A stretch of DNA of 34,877 nt, from NCBI GenBank assembly GCA_021806865.1, contig JAKAPU010000011.1, positions 1 through 34,877 on the forward strand, in the 5' to 3' direction. Shown here one piece after another: positions 32,705 through 34,877 of the stretch. Within the stretch, counting starts at the first letter, position 1. Each line of letters starts with the position of its first letter. Under the pieces are notes generated by a model. The model saw only the letters and a program-made list of their open reading frames with translations, had not been told where the DNA came from and did no database searches. Made by a program: the position numbers and the translations under genes. The stretch is from an archaeon. Lineage in GTDB: Archaea; Thermoproteota; Nitrososphaeria; Nitrososphaerales; CADDZS01.

Positions 32705-33111
32705 CACGCTGAGATTACTTTGACTCCTGATTTCTTTGCGACTTCTATCTGTCTCGGATCTCGGGATATAAGTGAACCGCCTAATCGCTTTGCGAGCGCT
32801 ATGTACACTGTGTCGTACATCGCCAAGTCATATTCTTTCGCTTTTTCGTAAGCTTCGCGCAAGAGAGCCGGATCCTGCACATGAATCTTGATGTTCGTAT
32901 CGCAAAAGGTCAGCAGAACTTCCATCGCGTTGTTAGCCTCGTCCTGGTTAATGCGTCTGCGTCGGAGAGCAGTCAGAAGCGCGTTGCAAGATTCTGTGAT
33001 GACGAGCTCCGTGGCGTTTACGCCTTCGATCAAAAGTTCGCGAATCTTCTTCGGATCGTCCTCTTCCAAGAGAAATGCCGACAGCGCAGATGCGTCAATT
33101 ATGACTGTCAC
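32704..33111 (-). CDS. vapC: VapC-type PIN-domain toxin
   Basis: The 135-aa PIN nuclease has all the expected acidic residues: D6 (VIIDASAL), E40 (ITESCNAL), D100 (MYDTVYIALA) and D118 (ISRDPRQ). These bind Mg and cut RNA, usually a tRNA or rRNA site. Length is normal. Its start overlaps the antitoxin gene by 17 bases, as in most VapBC pairs. It looks intact. Confidence 0.88.
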   Translation of the reverse strand: MTVIIDASALSAFLLEEDDPKKIRELLIEGVNATELVITESCNALLTALRRRRINQDEANNAMEVLLTFCDTNIKIHVQDPALLREAYEKAKEYDLAMYDTVYIALAKRLGGSLISRDPRQIEVAKKSGVKVISA

Positions 33112-33325
33112 GGTCTTCCCTCACGAGCTTCGCAGCTGTTCCTCGAGGCAACTTGCGCGTCCTTTGGAGGACCCTCTCGGCCTTCTCAATGTTCTCTCGT
33201 CTTCTGTCCTCTTCGATCTTACTCGATATGAACTGTCTTATCTCCTCCGACCAGTTTATCCGTCCCTTGCGCTTTTCCATATTCTTCTTTACCTCATCCG
33301 GAACTTTGACGCTCACGACCGACAT
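33095..33325 (-). CDS. vapB: VapB-type antitoxin (RHH-like)
   Basis: This 76-aa protein has an N-terminal strand (SVVSVKVPDEV) and an amphipathic helix with the NWSEEIRQFISSKIEED block, as in archaeal VapB antitoxins. The basic C-terminal part (RKLPRGTAAKLVREDRD) would wrap the toxin's active site. It overlaps vapC (32704-33111), so the two are co-translated, and it probably represses its own promoter. Confidence 0.8.
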   Translation of the reverse strand: MSVVSVKVPDEVKKNMEKRKGRINWSEEIRQFISSKIEEDRRRENIEKAERVLQRTRKLPRGTAAKLVREDRDSHN

Positions 33326-33467
33326 TAGTGATTCACTGTGGTATACCCAATGGTATGACCATGAAATAAACCTTCCTTAATCTTTGAATTAACTGCTATT
33401 TTCATTGTAGCTTGTTCTGTTCATCTCGTTGCTAAATCGGACTCTCAGTTGAATTATAAGACGGTGA

Positions 33468-33838
33468 TTAATGCTCGTCTGAAAGTTTTCCATCGTCGGA
33501 AATTAGTGCCATTTTGTTAGCTTTCGCAGCGTAGAGGTAACTGGAATCGTAGAAAGTGAGCCTCTCTCTTCTTGCTATGTTGAGTATGTCAGGAAAATCA
33601 TCCGTGGAGAGTTTGACGGATTCTATCCTCGCCAGTGTCTTTACAATTGCGCTGAGGAGTGTGTTCTGCTGGTCCTCAGTCAGAGACTTAGGAGCTCTAA
33701 CTCTTTCCAAAGAACATTTCCTATCTCGAAGTACGTTAGATCGAGTACTTTCGATTCTTTGAGCGCATCTAATTTCCTATCTTCATTTGAAGACCTTATC
33801 AGAAGGAGCAGCGAACTAGTATCAAAAAGAAAAGTCAA
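33468..33838 (-). pseudogene. VapC-type PIN toxin broken by a frameshift
   Basis: The frame from a TTG at 33838 reads TFLFDTSSLLLLIRSS (D6) and TYFEIGNVLWKE (E38), then ends in a TGA at 33680. The next frame (33468-33710) supplies RAPKSLTEDQQ, FYDSSYLYAA (Asp) and LISDDGKLSD and stops soon after. One indel near 33690-33710 explains this; both halves together make a nearly full PIN domain, with a shortened C-terminus. No intact toxin can be made unless the frame is corrected. Confidence 0.7.
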
Positions 33839-33870
33839 GCACCCATATCATCTTTGATCTCTGGATTTTC

Positions 33871-34071
33871 TCACAGCTTCACAATCTCATCCTCAGGAAT
33901 CTTGCGGAGGATTTGCCCGGCTTCTCTTAGCGATTTGCCAAGCTCCATTTCTTCTCTTTTCTGAATTTGGGTTTGGATTGCGGTTCTGACCGTCTCACCC
34001 ACGTTTATCTTGTATTTCTTGATCTTGTCTTTCGTCTTCTTGTCTATCCTCACCGTAAGAACTTCTGACAT
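33871..34071 (-). CDS. VapB-type antitoxin, partner of broken VapC
   Basis: The 66-aa protein starts SEVLTVRIDKKTKDKIKKY and continues with a helix (VGETVRTAIQTQIQKREEM), then an ILRKIPEDEIVKL end. This fits an RHH VapB antitoxin. It lies 32 bases before the TTG start of the broken vapC at 33838. With the toxin broken, the antitoxin may persist only as a regulator or as a protector against other toxins. Confidence 0.75.
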   Translation of the reverse strand: MSEVLTVRIDKKTKDKIKKYKINVGETVRTAIQTQIQKREEMELGKSLREAGQILRKIPEDEIVKL

Positions 34072-34314
34072 ACAGGTTTTGTATTACGCATATTGTATAT
34101 CACATTTTCAGGCAAACTTTCTGAAGATGTCCGATTACTCGTAGCGTAACTCATTCAGACTCTCGGTTTGACCAGAAATTGCTTGAAAGGAGCTAGCGGC
34201 ATTGAGTTACTGCCTTACATGGAAATTTTAGTGCCCAAGATGCGTGTCAAAGGGAAGCTCGGGAACGATCTCACAAAGCCATTTGAGTAAGAAATTCCTT
34301 GCTAGGTCGCACTC

Positions 34315-34605
34315 ATGAGTAAACAGATGAAATTCAGGACGATTAGAGTCTCTGAAAAGGGACAGATATCTATCCCGGCCGAGATTCAGCGAGAGCTCGG
34401 GATAGAAAAAGGAGACGAGCTTCTTTTGGTCAGGAAGGGGGACAAGATTTTGCTTGAAAAGCCTACGCATTTGAGACGCAAGCTGTCTGAAGAGTTCAAG
34501 GATATCGAACTTGCCACAGAGGATTCTCTCAGAAAGATATCGGAGAACGAGAGAGACAATGTATGGGACAAATATCTGGAAAAGAAGGCACGAAGCAAAA
34601 AGTGA
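34315..34605 (+). CDS. AbrB/MazE-type antitoxin
   Basis: This 96-aa protein holds a complete AbrB swapped-hairpin: RTIRVSEKGQISIPAEIQRE (9-28), LGIEKGDELLLVRKGDKILLEKP. The C-terminal part (about 55-96) is charged and helical, as is usual for toxin binding. Its TGA overlaps the GTG of the next gene in the sequence GTGA. It is an intact comparison for the scrambled AbrB at 31637-31879. Confidence 0.85.
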   Translation: MSKQMKFRTIRVSEKGQISIPAEIQRELGIEKGDELLLVRKGDKILLEKPTHLRRKLSEEFKDIELATEDSLRKISENERDNVWDKYLEKKARSKK

Positions 34606-34877
34606 ACATTTCACAACGGGACATCATGCTTCTCACTTTTCCCTTTTCTAACCTCAAGGGCGCAAAGGTCAGACCAGCTCTTGTAATAGCAAATAACAGT
34701 TATAACTCAAAATTCGATGACTTTCTCGCAGTTCCACTCATGTCCAACTTGCATGTCAGAGATTTCTGTATTGGAGTGACTAACGAGGACTTGGAATCTG
34801 GAAACTTGATCGTAAAAAGCAAGTTAAAGGCGGACAAGATGTTCAGTGCAAACAAAGAGCTTGTCCGCATGAAGATC
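34602..34877 (+). CDS. MazF/PemK-type toxin, cut by the window end
   Basis: A GTG at 34602-34604 (overlapping the antitoxin stop) starts MNISQRDIMLLTFPFSNLKG, then AKVRPALVIANNSYN, the pattern of MazF/PemK ribonucleases: the R-P-A-L-V-I stretch and the following N. The frame stays open for 92 codons to the edge of the window, ending near KADKMFSANKELVRMKI, which also fits MazF. An internal ATG at 34626 (MLLTFPF) is a weaker start. The end is outside the window. Confidence 0.8.
   Translation, partial: MNISQRDIMLLTFPFSNLKGAKVRPALVIANNSYNSKFDDFLAVPLMSNLHVRDFCIGVTNEDLESGNLIVKSKLKADKMFSANKELVRMKI

Overview
The window looks archaeal, most likely from the Thaumarchaeota/Nitrososphaerota. Pointers are AT-rich TATA boxes with short or absent leaders, many GTG/TTG starts, exported proteins ending in a VPEF/VPQF-type motif plus one membrane helix, geranylgeranyl-reductase and UbiA enzymes, ArnR-like winged helices, and several VapBC/MazEF modules. 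A secreted family G1 (acid) glutamic peptidase hints at an acidic habitat. No rRNA or tRNA gene, CRISPR array or ammonia-oxidation gene was seen. The lineage is an inference from gene content only.

Layout. (A) 1-5.5 kb, more GC-rich by eye: an orphan ribbon-helix-helix (RHH) protein, small conserved-looking archaeal proteins, an anchored secreted propeller-like protein, and a secreted protein flanked by two paralogous winged-helix regulators. (B) 5.5-9.6 kb, plus strand: a GT4 glycosyltransferase, an alkaline-phosphatase-superfamily phosphodiesterase (PDE) and an ABC ATPase, then a small zinc-ribbon ORF. (C) 10.2-13.0 kb, minus strand: an operon of RHH regulator, the N-terminal domain only of ATP sulfurylase, a second PDE, and APS kinase. 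A near-symmetrical promoter/operator separates it from a wrecked tauE. (D) 13.0-14.3 kb: a decayed zone with a tauE remnant, a group II intron reverse-transcriptase remnant, a truncated nuclease-like ORF and a small membrane protein. (E) 14.3-18.5 kb: G1 peptidase, anchored TIM-barrel glycosidase-like protein, a surface protein and a membrane GT2. (F) 18.5-22.0 kb, minus strand: ABC-2 permease, UbiA prenyltransferase, geranylgeranyl reductase-like flavoprotein and a small membrane protein. (G) 22.4-31.5 kb: exported proteins, two more GT4 enzymes, a third PDE, a GT39-type membrane glycosyltransferase and a sugar-nucleotide epimerase. (H) 31.6 kb to the end: toxin-antitoxin territory in mixed states of repair, with an unusual G/C-homopolymer patch and the second copy of a hairpin/AT element whose first copy lies at 185-272.

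Together, B and E-G look like a locus for making, exporting and decorating the cell-surface glycan. Glycosyltransferases and an epimerase would supply sugars, UbiA and the reductase could supply or tailor an isoprenoid carrier, the split ABC transporter could move a lipid-linked product, GT39 would transfer sugar on the outside, and anchored proteins could be acceptors or modifiers. Three cytosolic-looking PDEs recur through the locus. One sits in a sulfate-activation operon that has lost, or never had, the catalytic half of ATP sulfurylase. That operon, together with the shared C-terminal LGY(L/I) tail found on its RHH regulator and on two of the PDEs, is the best candidate for undescribed biology here.
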